Shown here: piece after piece, positions 1 through 8,631 of the stretch | Position numbering within the stretch: the first letter of the stretch is position 1 | Layout: every line of letters starts with the position of its first letter | Source: CAYNRG01 sp964399545 | GTDB lineage: Bacteria; Bacillota_I; Bacilli_A; Erysipelotrichales; Erysipelotrichaceae | Assembly: GCA_964399545.1 (NCBI GenBank) | Contig: CAYNRG010000002.1 | Location: 124,001 to 188,000 of the forward strand | Direction of reading: 5' to 3' | DNA length: 64,000 nucleotides | Notes under the pieces: generated by a model | Seen by the model: the letters and a program-made list of their open reading frames with translations, nothing else | What the model was told of the DNA's origin: nothing | Databases searched by the model: none | Program-made: the position numbers and the translations under genes

Positions 1-1297
1 GGTTAGCTAGTAAGGTAAGGTTATAATCATCTTCAAACAAGTAATTTTCTGAAATGTAGTAACAAGTTAAACGATGAGTTGATCTTTCTTTTAACGTAGC
101 TAAAAGTAGAGTTAATGAGGCAAGGCCAGAGGGGGTTAATTCTTTTCTGACTTTTTCTTTCATAATTGGATTTAATTGACAAGCGAGTGAAAAAAGTTGA
201 GGATAATTTTTCTGTATTTCTTTCTCTAAAGGATTATATAAGTCAAATTCAAAGTTTGATTTTTGCATGACCTTTTCTAAAAAAGGGAATAGTTTAAGTT
301 TAAAGAAATGATGATCAAAAGATTGAATGTTTCTTTGTAAAAGTTGTTCATAGTCATTAATAACTTCTAGAAGAAGTTGCGAGTTACTGGATTCCGAAAA
401 GGCGAGTGGATAAGAAGGAATAAAACTAGAAGATATAAAGGCTGCTAGATAGGAGATTTCTGATTCTGTAAAAGACAAAGAAAATTTTTTCTCTAACTGT
501 AATTGATGTTCTTGGATAAATTGAAGGATTTTTTTGTTTTTTATTTTTTGAGAAATTTCTTTATTTAGGCTGACTGTTTGATTTTTTTTAATGAAAGAAA
601 AAGAGATTAAGAATAAGGTGATTAAATGTTCTAACTCAGGTGTATTTATTTTGATTGATGCAAAGTTAGAACAGCGCATGAGAAAGGAGCTTAAAGTACT
701 TCGATAGTGAGACGAAGTATCATCAAAAAGATAGTTTAGATAGAGAGGAAGGTTCGGGTAAGATTGATACTCATCGAGGTTTTCATTTTGCATTTCTTCA
801 GCCCAATCTAAAAGGCAACGTCTTCTTCTTTTTTCTCCACAAAGAAGGAAGATACCCTCTTTTCTTGAACGAGTTAACTGGATTTCATAAAGAGAGAAGA
901 AAGAATTGATTTCTTTTAAGTCTCGATAAATACTAGGGCGCGTGATATAGAGTAGTCGCTCTAAATCGCTCATACGACAAGGTTTTTGAGAAGTTAGAAG
1001 ATGAAAGATAAGGATATTCTTTCGAATTCTAGAAGGAAGTTGATGGGTGTCATGAATGTTTTTTATGCATTCTTGATAGCACCGCAAGATATTTTTTTGA
1101 GATCCACGAAGTTGAATCCCAATACCGGATTGTTTTTCTAAGGTAATTTGATAGAGTGCTAAGAAATCTTCAATTTGAGGCATTTGGTTACGAATAGATT
1201 TCTGAGAAAATTGAAGTTGATCAGAAATTTTTTTATAGGTGAAAATTCCTTTTTCAAGAAGAATCGCGCGTGTGATAAAATGAGGGTTAATTTTCAT
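1..1297 (-). CDS. PRD-type PTS transcriptional regulator (partial, cut by window start)
   Basis: An open minus-strand frame runs from an ATG at 1297 (GGAGG about 10 bases upstream) to the window edge without a stop, about 432 codons. The N-terminal 60 residues form an HTH_11-like winged helix (KISDQLQFSQKSIRNQ). A second helix-turn-helix (MSDLERLLYITRPSIYRDL) sits near residues 108-128, followed by a mostly helical region compatible with PRD domains. This is the layout of BglG/LicR/MtlR-type PTS regulators, which are controlled by phosphorylation. The PRD histidines are not obvious, so the PRD part is weakly conserved. It is divergent from the PTS gene at 1439 and probably controls it. The C-terminus (often EIIB/EIIA-like) is outside the window. 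Confidence 0.75.
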   Translation of the reverse strand, partial: MKINPHFITRAILLEKGIFTYKKISDQLQFSQKSIRNQMPQIEDFLALYQITLEKQSGIGIQLRGSQKNILRCYQECIKNIHDTHQLPSRIRKNILIFHLLTSQKPCRMSDLERLLYITRPSIYRDLKEINSFFSLYEIQLTRSRKEGIFLLCGEKRRRRCLLDWAEEMQNENLDEYQSYPNLPLYLNYLFDDTSSHYRSTLSSFLMRCSNFASIKINTPELEHLITLFLISFSFIKKNQTVSLNKEISQKIKNKKILQFIQEHQLQLEKKFSLSFTESEISYLAAFISSSFIPSYPLAFSESSNSQLLLEVINDYEQLLQRNIQSFDHHFFKLKLFPFLEKVMQKSNFEFDLYNPLEKEIQKNYPQLFSLACQLNPIMKEKVRKELTPSGLASLTLLLATLKERSTHRLTCYYISENYLFEDDYNLTLLAN

Positions 1298-1314
1298 AGA
1301 AGGGGTCCTCCATT

Positions 1315-1330
1315 AGGTATCAAGTTACCT
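1315..1330. promoter_or_regulatory. Inverted repeat AGGTA-N6-TACCT, candidate operator
   Basis: AGGTA at 1315-1319 and TACCT at 1326-1330 form an inverted repeat just upstream of the regulator start, in the divergent regulator/PTS intergenic region. The same half-site recurs at 1408-1420 and 4757-4769. Function as a regulator binding site is inference. Confidence 0.4.
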
Positions 1331-1407
1331 TTATCATATGCTATTTTGTATAAAATTACCACAACTTTATGTTAAGTCTTAAATAGGGAGAAAGCTCCTT
1401 TTTTTGG

Positions 1408-1420
1408 TACCTTTAAGGTA
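1408..1420. promoter_or_regulatory. Palindrome TACCTTTAAGGTA, candidate operator
   Basis: A perfect 13-base odd palindrome (TACCTT, central T, AAGGTA) lies 19 bases before the EIICB start codon, immediately before the ribosome binding site AAGGAGG. It sits next to a small GGAG/CTCC hairpin with a T tract at 1386-1406, so an effect on transcription or leader folding is possible. A nearly identical element precedes the alcohol dehydrogenase operon. Confidence 0.45.
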
Positions 1421-1438
1421 TAAATAAGGAGGAATATT

Positions 1439-3022
1439 ATGAAGAATATTCAGGAGAAGCTCCAAGCATTTGCTGGAGCGATGATGGTTCCAATCATTTT
1501 ATTTGTGTTGGTTGGTTTTTATGTGGGGATTGGAAGTGCATTTACAAATTATATTCTACAAGGAGAGGGATTTGTTAAAGCGCTTTTTGGTATGTTCGCT
1601 TCGATGGGGTTTATGTTCATGAACTATTTACCACTATGGTTTGCAGTGGGAATTTCTTTCACTTTAGCGAAGAAAGAAAAAGGGTGGGCCGCTTTTTCAG
1701 GGTTAATCTTATTTATGAGTTATATCACTTGTGTTGGAGCTTATGCAGCATATCAAGGTTGGACAGCGGATACAGTAACGATAGAGAATTTAATATCTTT
1801 GGGATATAGCGAAATAGAAGCAATGAACTTTAATGCATTATGGGGAAGTGTTGCAGGAAAGTTCACATTTGATATGGGAATTTTTAGTGGAATTTTATCA
1901 GGTTTGGTAGCAAGTTGGATCCATAATCGATTTTATAAAACAACGTTTAAACCGATGTTTGCTTTTTTCCAAGGGACAAAATGGGTGGTTATTCTAGTAA
2001 CTCTTGCAGCGATTCCACTAGGAGTTATTACTTATTATGTATGGCCAATTATTGCCTCAGGACTACAAGCAATTACGTATACAATTTCATCATCTGGACT
2101 TTTTGGAACATGGTTATTTGGATTCATGGATAAAGCCCTACTACCATTTGGGTTACATCACTTAATTGCATTCCCAATTGAATATTCAAGTGTTGGGGGA
2201 ACAATGATTATTGACGGTCAACTTTATGAAGGGGTTAGAAACATTATGATGGGGCAGGCAGGAAGTGCAGAGGCTACAGGATATATCGTAAGGAACTTCA
2301 CTAGCGGAAGAGTCTTATTCCAATTAGCGGGTCTTCCAGGAGCAGCATATGCAATGATTCGCTGTGCTAAACCAGAGAATAGAAAGAGAGTGGCATCTCT
2401 CTTGATTCCAGCTGTGGTGACTTTAGCCTTAGTTGGAATTTCAGAACCAATTGAGTATACATTCTTATTTGCTTCACCAATTTTATACTGGGGAATTTAT
2501 GCACCACTTTGTGGATTGGCCTATGTTGTTGCCGAGATTGCAAAAATTTCAATTAATGGACATGCGTTATTCTTTATGATTCCAAATTTATTTCAGCCAC
2601 AAAAAGTACATGCATTGTCTTTAATCTTCTTATTGCCAATTACATTTGTGGTCTATTATGTAGCCTTTAAAACCTTTATTTTAAAATTTAATGTCAAGAC
2701 GCCAGGGCGTGGCGAGGATGAAGAAATAAAATTAATGAGCAAGAAAGAATATAATGATTTACAAAATGAAAACCCAGAAAAAATAGAAGTTAGAATTGTA
2801 GAAGCTTTTGGTGGAGCGGACAATATTGAATCGGTTACCTGTTGTGCAACAAGATTAAGAGTGCTTGTGAAAGATGAAAGTTTAGTTGTTCCCGATGAAG
2901 CGTGGAAAAATCATTTAGATGCAATGGGTTGTGTGCATCAAGGGAAAAGTTATCAAATTATCTATGGGGTGAATGTCAATGTCATTACAACAGCAGTAAA
3001 AGATGTATTAAAGATTGATTAA
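1439..3022 (+). CDS. PTS transporter EIICB, glucose/maltose superfamily
   Basis: A 527-residue sugar permease of the phosphotransferase system. The first ~420 residues are strongly hydrophobic with about ten membrane segments and the EIIC region GISEPIEYTFLF, typical of the glucose/glucosamine/maltose superfamily. A linker leads to a C-terminal EIIB domain from about residue 450. Its phosphorylated cysteine is in the CATRLR motif (Cys469). An ideal AAGGAGG ribosome binding site precedes the start. The EIIA partner follows 15 bases downstream. The substrate cannot be read from the sequence. The epimerase, dehydrogenase and transketolase genes downstream suggest a pentose-, ketose- or polyol-like sugar rather than glucose, which is inference. 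Confidence 0.9.
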   Translation: MKNIQEKLQAFAGAMMVPIILFVLVGFYVGIGSAFTNYILQGEGFVKALFGMFASMGFMFMNYLPLWFAVGISFTLAKKEKGWAAFSGLILFMSYITCVGAYAAYQGWTADTVTIENLISLGYSEIEAMNFNALWGSVAGKFTFDMGIFSGILSGLVASWIHNRFYKTTFKPMFAFFQGTKWVVILVTLAAIPLGVITYYVWPIIASGLQAITYTISSSGLFGTWLFGFMDKALLPFGLHHLIAFPIEYSSVGGTMIIDGQLYEGVRNIMMGQAGSAEATGYIVRNFTSGRVLFQLAGLPGAAYAMIRCAKPENRKRVASLLIPAVVTLALVGISEPIEYTFLFASPILYWGIYAPLCGLAYVVAEIAKISINGHALFFMIPNLFQPQKVHALSLIFLLPITFVVYYVAFKTFILKFNVKTPGRGEDEEIKLMSKKEYNDLQNENPEKIEVRIVEAFGGADNIESVTCCATRLRVLVKDESLVVPDEAWKNHLDAMGCVHQGKSYQIIYGVNVNVITTAVKDVLKID

Positions 3023-3037
3023 AGTAGAGGAATAAAA

Positions 3038-3499
3038 ATGAAAATATTTAATAAAAAAACAGGAGTAGTCCATGCTTTTGTTGAGGGAGTGATTGCGCCT
3101 ATTGATAAAAGTAGTGACCCAATGTTTTCAGAAAAGGTGATGGGGGATGGATTTTTAATTCATCCCCACTCTCCAACCATATATGCTCCTATTGATGGAA
3201 TTGTTAGTATGGTTTTTCCAACAGGTCATGCAATTGGTCTAAAAAATGAACAAGGAAAATCCTATTTGATTCATATAGGTATTGATACAGTGCACTTAAA
3301 TGGAGAAGGGTTTCAAGTTTATATTCAAGAGGGACAACTAATTAAATGTGGAGATAAGATTATGGATGTTAACTTCGAGGAGATACGAACTAAGGTCCCT
3401 TCCATTGAAATCTTATATGTTTCGACAGATGGAGAAAAATGCCAGCTATTAAAAGATGGCTTAGTCCAATCTAAAGAAAAGGTAGCATTCTTTAAATAA
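3038..3499 (+). CDS. PTS EIIA, glucose (Crr) type
   Basis: A 153-residue soluble EIIA that passes phosphate from HPr to the EIIB domain of the preceding EIICB. The family signatures are clear: the PTGHAIGL segment carries His64, and LIHIGIDTVHLNG carries His79, which corresponds to the phosphorylated histidine of EIIA-Glc. It lies 15 bases after EIICB, so the two form a complete permease. Its last 8 bases overlap the end of the convergent aminopeptidase gene, and no terminator is evident between them. Confidence 0.92.
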   Translation: MKIFNKKTGVVHAFVEGVIAPIDKSSDPMFSEKVMGDGFLIHPHSPTIYAPIDGIVSMVFPTGHAIGLKNEQGKSYLIHIGIDTVHLNGEGFQVYIQEGQLIKCGDKIMDVNFEEIRTKVPSIEILYVSTDGEKCQLLKDGLVQSKEKVAFFK

Positions 3500-4697
3500 C
3501 CCAAACTCCATTCTGCATCAGTAAAATTTCTTGGTTATCTGGAGTGATTCCAAGAACTGTCATTGTTGAAGTTCCAAACATTAGGTCAATGTGGAAGGGT
3601 GAAAAATTGATACCTGCATAATCAAAAGCTGTGGCATTGTAATCAATTGGAGAATGAAGAGAGATGGGATAGGCACATCCTAAGGCTAAATGACAAGCTG
3701 CATTTTCATCTAATAAGGTAGATTTAAAGATAAGGTTGGATTGAGCGATGGGATTAGAAGAATCAACTAGTGCAATTTCACCACAATAACGCAAAGATTC
3801 GTCTTGGTTGAGAAGCTCCAACAAAGCTTCTTGCCCTTGAGTAGCAGTAGCGTGGATTACCTTTCCATCTTGAAACTGAAGTTGAATTCCATCAATTAAT
3901 GTCTGATTAAAGAAGAGAGGTTTAGATGAGGAAACGATTCCGTTAACTCCCCTCTTATCATTAGCGGTGAATAATTCTTCGGTAGGGAAATTAGGCATCC
4001 AATGGTAATCTAACAGAGATTCAGTCCCGCCGCACCATTTGTGGTTATCTGCAAGTTGAACAGATACTTTAGTTTCTTTATCTAGAAATTGAAGAGAAGA
4101 GAAGCGATAATTATTTAATTTTAAGCGACGTAAAAGTAAAGTTTCAGTATTCTCTTTCCAAGCAAAGATAGGATCATCTGCGGTACAGCGACAGATTGAA
4201 AAAAGAAGGTTCCATAAAGAATCAAGAGCTATTTTAGGATCAAGATCTGGGAAGACTTGTTGAGCCCAGAAAAGAGTAGGAACCATTGCAGAACAAGAAT
4301 TACTTGGGTTGTTTCGCTTCGCTCTCTTATAAGGATAAAACGCTTGTGTGGTTGCTTTCAAAATTTCTTGTGGAGCACCAGAGCCAGGCAAAAGACCAGG
4401 GCGTAGGTTTAAAAAAGCGACACGGTCATTTACTGTAGCTAATTTCTCTTGAACTAAAAAAGAAGGCACAGTTTTAAAGAAATTAGGATTAGAACGGCAA
4501 TAACGGAGCTGATCTAATTTGAAGTTTGTGTATTGTACATGAACATAGCTTGCATCAAGCTGATAAGCTAAATCAGCAAGCAGAGTTGTGAACTCTTCTA
4601 CTTCAATGGGAGCGACAATATAAAGAATTTGACCAGGTTTGATATTTACTCCAACAGTAAGTAAAAGATGAGCGTAGATAGATAGATAAGTTTTCAT
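3492..4697 (-). CDS. M29 family aminopeptidase (AmpS/PepS/AmpT-like)
   Basis: A 401-residue leucyl aminopeptidase of the M29 (thermophilic aminopeptidase) family, a cytoplasmic dinuclear-metal exopeptidase. Visible family hallmarks include NFPTEELFTA, the glutamate in GEIALVDSS, the histidine in DENAACHLALG and the His-x-Asp pair in PFHIDLMFG near the C-terminus, so the metal ligands look intact. AAGGAGA precedes the ATG. It is the only minus-strand gene between the PTS genes and the alcohol dehydrogenase operon, and its promoter region is shared with that operon. Peptide trimming is the known role of the family; a role in sugar use is not evident. Confidence 0.88.
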   Translation of the reverse strand: MKTYLSIYAHLLLTVGVNIKPGQILYIVAPIEVEEFTTLLADLAYQLDASYVHVQYTNFKLDQLRYCRSNPNFFKTVPSFLVQEKLATVNDRVAFLNLRPGLLPGSGAPQEILKATTQAFYPYKRAKRNNPSNSCSAMVPTLFWAQQVFPDLDPKIALDSLWNLLFSICRCTADDPIFAWKENTETLLLRRLKLNNYRFSSLQFLDKETKVSVQLADNHKWCGGTESLLDYHWMPNFPTEELFTANDKRGVNGIVSSSKPLFFNQTLIDGIQLQFQDGKVIHATATQGQEALLELLNQDESLRYCGEIALVDSSNPIAQSNLIFKSTLLDENAACHLALGCAYPISLHSPIDYNATAFDYAGINFSPFHIDLMFGTSTMTVLGITPDNQEILLMQNGVWVI

Positions 4698-4756
4698 GAG
4701 AATCTCCTTTATCTTCTATTATAAAGGAGGAGTATACTGAGAAAAAGAAAAGAAAG

Positions 4757-4769
4757 TACCTTAAGGTTA
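4757..4769. promoter_or_regulatory. Palindrome TACCTTAAGGTTA, candidate operator
   Basis: ACCTTAAGGT (4758-4767) is a perfect 10-base palindrome inside a near copy of the element at 1408-1420. It lies in the divergent region between the aminopeptidase and the alcohol dehydrogenase operon, 33 bases before the latter's start. The match links the two transcription units to one regulator, probably the PRD protein at 1-1297 (inference). Confidence 0.45.
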
Positions 4770-4801
4770 AGGAAAAAAGATACAAGATAAAAGGAGGAAA
4801 G

Positions 4802-5989
4802 ATGAAATTTAAATATATGCAGCCAACAGAAATTTTATTTGGGTCAGGAGAGATTCAAAAGTTGCCACAATTGATTCAAAGGTATGGAGAAAAAATTCTG
4901 TTAGTAGGTCCACAGCTTAATGAAGCACTAGTTCCTTTGTTTGAAAAAGTAGAACTTATTTTGTCCCAGGGAAAAATTGAATGGATTTCTTACTATGAAG
5001 TAGAACCCAACCCTTCGGTAAAGACAGTGGAAAAAGGATTAGCTATTGCAAAGGAAAATCAGGTCGATGTTATTCTTGGTGTGGGTGGCGGATCTGTGAT
5101 GGATGTAGCTAAGTTAATTGGTCTATGCTTCGCGAAAACAGAAATTGATTGGGATAGTATGTTAAATACATACTCATCATTTGAAATGAATTATCCCCCA
5201 ATAGGGATTAAAAAACCAGTAATCGTAGTTCCAACGACTGCGGGAACAGGGTCGCAGTGTACGCAAGCTAGCGTGATTACCGCAAGTGATGGGATGAAGG
5301 GCACCTTATTTCATCAAGATAATTATGCAACAGTAGCTCTTATTGATTCTAGTTTAACAGAAACTTTGCCAAGACATTTAGTTGCTTCTACTGCATTTGA
5401 TGCGTTTACACATGCGTTTGAGGCTTATTTAAGAAATGAAGAAAATCCATGGGTAGAGCAGTTTGCACTTCAAGCAATAGAAGGAATTGTAACAAGCTTG
5501 CCGAAAGTCCTTTTAAATAAACAAAGAGAAGATAGAGAAAGGCTATCTCTAGCAGATACTCAAGCTGGAATTGCGTTATCAAATAGCGGAGCTTGTATTT
5601 GTCATCCGATATCTGAAGTTATTGGTAGCTATTTTAATAAGATCAATCATGGTCAAGCACTAGCAAGAGCGTATCCCGCTTTTCTGAAGTGGACTTTTCA
5701 AAAATATGAAAGAAAGTTTGCGCGAGTTTGTCGGATTATGGATCGGCAATATCAGAAAGTAGAAGATAGACAATGTGCAGAAGATTTTAATAAAGTAATG
5801 AAACAGTTTTTAGTTGATAATGAGTTGTGGTTTGATGTTGAAGTGCCAAAAGAGATTGTTCAAAAAATTCGACATTATCCACTATGGGAGGTGATTCCTA
5901 TGGAAGATAAGACAATACGACATCAGATTATTAATGAAATATGTGATGAATTGAATCATCAAGGAGGAAAAGAAAATGAAACACATTAA
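4802..5989 (+). CDS. Iron-containing (group III) alcohol dehydrogenase
   Basis: A 395-residue NAD(P)-dependent oxidoreductase of the iron-containing alcohol dehydrogenase family. The GVGGGSVMDVAK loop near residues 94-105 binds the nucleotide. Metal ligands are visible as D-x3-H in DAFTHAFEAYL (about residues 200-204), a histidine in CHPISE (about 267) and a histidine in NHGQALA (about 282). AAAGGAGG precedes the ATG. It is the first gene of an operon with an epimerase-like enzyme (14-base overlap), membrane protein, HbpS-like protein and transketolase. It could oxidise a polyol (phosphate) or reduce an aldehyde or ketose; the substrate is unknown. Confidence 0.9.
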   Translation: MKFKYMQPTEILFGSGEIQKLPQLIQRYGEKILLVGPQLNEALVPLFEKVELILSQGKIEWISYYEVEPNPSVKTVEKGLAIAKENQVDVILGVGGGSVMDVAKLIGLCFAKTEIDWDSMLNTYSSFEMNYPPIGIKKPVIVVPTTAGTGSQCTQASVITASDGMKGTLFHQDNYATVALIDSSLTETLPRHLVASTAFDAFTHAFEAYLRNEENPWVEQFALQAIEGIVTSLPKVLLNKQREDRERLSLADTQAGIALSNSGACICHPISEVIGSYFNKINHGQALARAYPAFLKWTFQKYERKFARVCRIMDRQYQKVEDRQCAEDFNKVMKQFLVDNELWFDVEVPKEIVQKIRHYPLWEVIPMEDKTIRHQIINEICDELNHQGGKENETH

Positions 5990-6695
5990 AATTGCAGCAG
6001 GATTAGCCCATGTAAGTTATGCCAGGATTGCGGATGTAGCAAAGGCTGCACAAGCAGCAGGAGTGGATTATATTCATTCAGATGCAGCAGATATGCATGA
6101 TTTACAGAATATGAAACTAATGGGTGGACACCAAGTTATCGCCGGAATTCGACCAGAGGTAGATATTCCGATTGAATGTCATTTCTACACAATAAGTATG
6201 GATAAGATGTTTATTGAACAGCTTGCAGAGGCAGGAGCGAATATGCTTATTTTGCCAGCAGAGCATTTTTTAGGAGCACAACTAGCCTATATTATTAATT
6301 GGTGCAGAGAGCGTAAAATTAAAGTAGGTCTTTCAGTAGGGTGTTATACCCCGCTAAGTTTTGTAGAAGAATCTATTTATGATATTGATCGTCTTCAAGT
6401 AATTACTCATGGGGTTGATGAGACAGATGGGAAAGATAATTGGGGTTGGAGAAAAAGTTCCTTAGATTTAGTTAAGCGGGCAAGAAAAATGATTGATGAT
6501 AAAAATCCTAAATGCGAATTAGCGATTGATGGTGGATTACGATCTGATAATATGGAACCTTTGTTGGAGTGCAACCCAGATGTAGTTATTCTATCATCAG
6601 CGATTTTTAAAGATCCAGATGGAATTGAAAGTGCAGTTAAGAAATGTAGAAAATCCTTGGATGAAGCTGCGCAAAAGTTTAACTTAAAAGTCTAG
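5976..6695 (+). CDS. Ribulose-phosphate 3-epimerase-like TIM-barrel enzyme
   Basis: A 239-residue protein resembling the ribulose-phosphate 3-epimerase superfamily. The metal-ligand positions are retained: His34 and Asp36 in YIHSDAADMHD, His69 in IECHFYTIS and the aspartate of AIDGGL (about residue 185). The motif context differs from housekeeping Rpe (normally HVDVMDG), so it is a divergent member, comparable to the SgcE/AlsE type that acts on less common sugar phosphates. It overlaps the alcohol dehydrogenase by 14 bases with AAGGAGG inside that gene. Epimerisation of a ketose phosphate feeding the transketolase downstream is the likely role (inference). Confidence 0.75.
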   Translation: MKHIKIAAGLAHVSYARIADVAKAAQAAGVDYIHSDAADMHDLQNMKLMGGHQVIAGIRPEVDIPIECHFYTISMDKMFIEQLAEAGANMLILPAEHFLGAQLAYIINWCRERKIKVGLSVGCYTPLSFVEESIYDIDRLQVITHGVDETDGKDNWGWRKSSLDLVKRARKMIDDKNPKCELAIDGGLRSDNMEPLLECNPDVVILSSAIFKDPDGIESAVKKCRKSLDEAAQKFNLKV

Positions 6696-6727
6696 ATAGT
6701 CTAGACTTTTTAAACGGGAGAAAAAAG

Positions 6728-7324
6728 ATGAGTGAAAAAAGTAAAGATATTTTATTCTTAACTTTATCCGCGTTTTTAACAGCGGTAGCAGTTCAATTGT
6801 TTTTTAAAGAAGTAGCCTTTACACCAGGAGGAGTTACAGGATTATCGATTGTACTTAGTGCATTAACATCTATTGAAGTAGAAGTAGTTTCATTAATGAT
6901 TTCAATCCCTCTTTTGATTCTAGGAACTGTGATTCTAGGTAGCCAATTTGGAATGAAAACACTAGTAGTTACATTATTGATTCCACTCTTCTTAAATCTG
7001 ATTCCTCAAAGAGGTATTAGTGACAACTTGATAGTTATTAGTCTTGTGGGAGGAATTCTTGTGGGACTATCCATCAGTTTAGCAATTTGGAGAAAATGTG
7101 CTACAGGAGGAACAGATATTATAGCGATGCTGATTCATAAGTGTCTGCCTCGCATTAAAGTGTCAGTAGCACTTTTTGTGGTGGATATGACAATTGTTCT
7201 ATGTTCTTGGCTCATATCAGGGTCCTATGTTACAGCGATTTATTCTGCACTATCCTTAGGCGTAATTATCATTACCATTCAATGGAGTCAAAAAAAGTTA
7301 AAGAAGGAGAAGAAGCATGCTTGA
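6728..7324 (+). CDS. YitT-family-like integral membrane protein
   Basis: A 198-residue membrane protein with five or six hydrophobic segments. The pattern FTPGGVTGLSIVL near the N-terminus and CATGGTDIIAMLIHK in the middle match the YitT_membrane family. The C-terminal soluble DUF2179 domain usual in YitT proteins is absent; the protein ends in a short lysine-rich tail. It overlaps the next gene by 8 bases. The family has no settled function. Within this operon a transport or export role for a pathway intermediate is conceivable but unproven. Confidence 0.7.
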   Translation: MSEKSKDILFLTLSAFLTAVAVQLFFKEVAFTPGGVTGLSIVLSALTSIEVEVVSLMISIPLLILGTVILGSQFGMKTLVVTLLIPLFLNLIPQRGISDNLIVISLVGGILVGLSISLAIWRKCATGGTDIIAMLIHKCLPRIKVSVALFVVDMTIVLCSWLISGSYVTAIYSALSLGVIIITIQWSQKKLKKEKKHA

Positions 7325-7796
7325 AAAAAATTTAAAATTTTATGAAGAAGAAGAGCAAGAGTTGATATTCACAGAGTGGAATGTAGACCTTGCTTATGAG
7401 ATAGGAAAAGATATTGTTGAGTTTGCTAAAAAAGAAAGAAAAACTGTGGGGGTTGAGATTTACACTCAAGGAAGAACCGTCTTCAAATATTTATCACAGG
7501 AAGCAACTCCAAATCATGAGAAGTGGCTAAGTAGGAAAAGAAACAGTGTCTTATTCTTTTACCATTCAACTGCCTACTTATATAAAAAAATGGAGGCGGA
7601 TGAAACGCAATTAGTAAGAAAATATGGATTACCTTGTGAAGAGGCGACAATTATTCCAGGAGGATTTCCAATTTATGTAAAAGGTGTAGGAATTATTGGC
7701 TCTCTATGTGTTACAGGGATGAGTTTTCAAGAAGATCATCATTTAATTGTAGAAATGATCAAAAAATGGAAAGAAAAAAAAGTGAACTTGTGGTAA
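7317..7796 (+). CDS. HbpS/GlcG-like (UPF0303) protein
   Basis: A 159-residue soluble protein of the UPF0303 group (HbpS/PduO-C/GlcG fold). Conserved pieces are the N-terminal helix DLAYEIGKDIVEFAKK, VGVEIYTQGRTVFKY, the WLSRKRNSVLFFYHST segment and a C-terminal GGFPIYVKGVGIIG followed by FQEDHHLIVEMI. Members are often annotated as heme-degrading-domain proteins but recur in sugar and polyol operons without demonstrated heme chemistry. It overlaps the YitT-like gene and is 25 bases before the transketolase. A pathway-accessory role is inferred from position only. Confidence 0.78.
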   Translation: MLEKNLKFYEEEEQELIFTEWNVDLAYEIGKDIVEFAKKERKTVGVEIYTQGRTVFKYLSQEATPNHEKWLSRKRNSVLFFYHSTAYLYKKMEADETQLVRKYGLPCEEATIIPGGFPIYVKGVGIIGSLCVTGMSFQEDHHLIVEMIKKWKEKKVNLW

Positions 7797-7821
7797 AATA
7801 AATAAGATGAAGGAGTGAAAT

Positions 7822-8631
7822 ATGGAACACATTAAAAAACATGCAAATGAAGTACGAAAAAAAATTGTAAAAATGGTAACAGCAGCAAAATCAGGGCATC
7901 CTGGGGGATCTTTGTCAGCGGCTGATTTAATTACTTATCTTTACTTTGAGGAAATGAATATTACACCAGAAAATGCAGCTACAACAAAGAGAGATCGTTT
8001 TGTTTTATCAAAAGGACATGCGAGTCCACTCTTGTATGCTGTGTTAATGGAAAAGGGGATTTGTCAGGAATCACTAGAGACTTTTCGCCAAGTAAATTCT
8101 AAACTACAAGGACACCCTAATATGAATTATGTTCCAGGAGTGGATATGTCTACTGGATCTTTGGGGCAGGGGATTTCGGCAGCTGTTGGAATGGCAATGG
8201 CAAATAAATTAGAAAATAATGATAACCGTGTCTATGCTTTATTGGGAGATGGAGAATGTGAAGAAGGACAAGTTTGGGAAGCTGCTATGGCCGCTGCTCA
8301 TTATCAATGTGATAATCTTTGTGCAATCGTAGATTTTAATGGATTGCAAATCGATGGAGATATTACCCAGGTAATGAATCCAAATCCAATTGATAAAAAA
8401 TTTGAAGCTTTTGGTTGGCACGTTGTTCATATAAATGGACATGATTTAGAAGAAATTAAAAAAGCATATGCTGAAGCTAAAGAAACAAAAGGAAAACCAA
8501 CTATGATTTTTGCAAAAACAATTAAAGGAAAAGGAGTTTCCTTTATGGAGAATCAAGCAGGTTGGCATGGAGTAGCACCAAGTGCTGAACAATGTCAAGA
8601 AGCACTGAAAGAATTGGAGGCAAATAATTAA
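7822..8631 (+). CDS. Transketolase, N-terminal (thiamine diphosphate-binding) subunit
   Basis: A 269-residue half of a split transketolase. It holds the PP-binding domain: SGHPGGSLSAADL near residues 25-37, SKGHASPLLYAVL, and the metal/ThDP motif GDGECEEGQVWEA (about 141-153) ending in the asparagine of VDFNGLQIDG. AAGGAGTG lies upstream. The stop overlaps the start of the C-terminal subunit by one base (TAATG), suggesting translational coupling. Split transketolases of this kind often belong to dedicated sugar pathways (e.g. apulose-phosphate transketolase) rather than the pentose phosphate pathway; which substrate is used here is unknown. Confidence 0.92.
   Translation: MEHIKKHANEVRKKIVKMVTAAKSGHPGGSLSAADLITYLYFEEMNITPENAATTKRDRFVLSKGHASPLLYAVLMEKGICQESLETFRQVNSKLQGHPNMNYVPGVDMSTGSLGQGISAAVGMAMANKLENNDNRVYALLGDGECEEGQVWEAAMAAAHYQCDNLCAIVDFNGLQIDGDITQVMNPNPIDKKFEAFGWHVVHINGHDLEEIKKAYAEAKETKGKPTMIFAKTIKGKGVSFMENQAGWHGVAPSAEQCQEALKELEANN

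Noticed and set aside
1175..1375. Plus-strand ORF of 66 codons
   Set aside because: It lies antisense to the PRD regulator and its promoter region, has no ribosome binding site and no recognisable protein pattern.
1386..1406. GGAG/CTCC hairpin with T run as a BglG-type antiterminator target
   Set aside because: The stem is only about five base pairs and no RAT-like sequence is visible. The regulator also has DNA-binding rather than RNA-binding N-terminal features.
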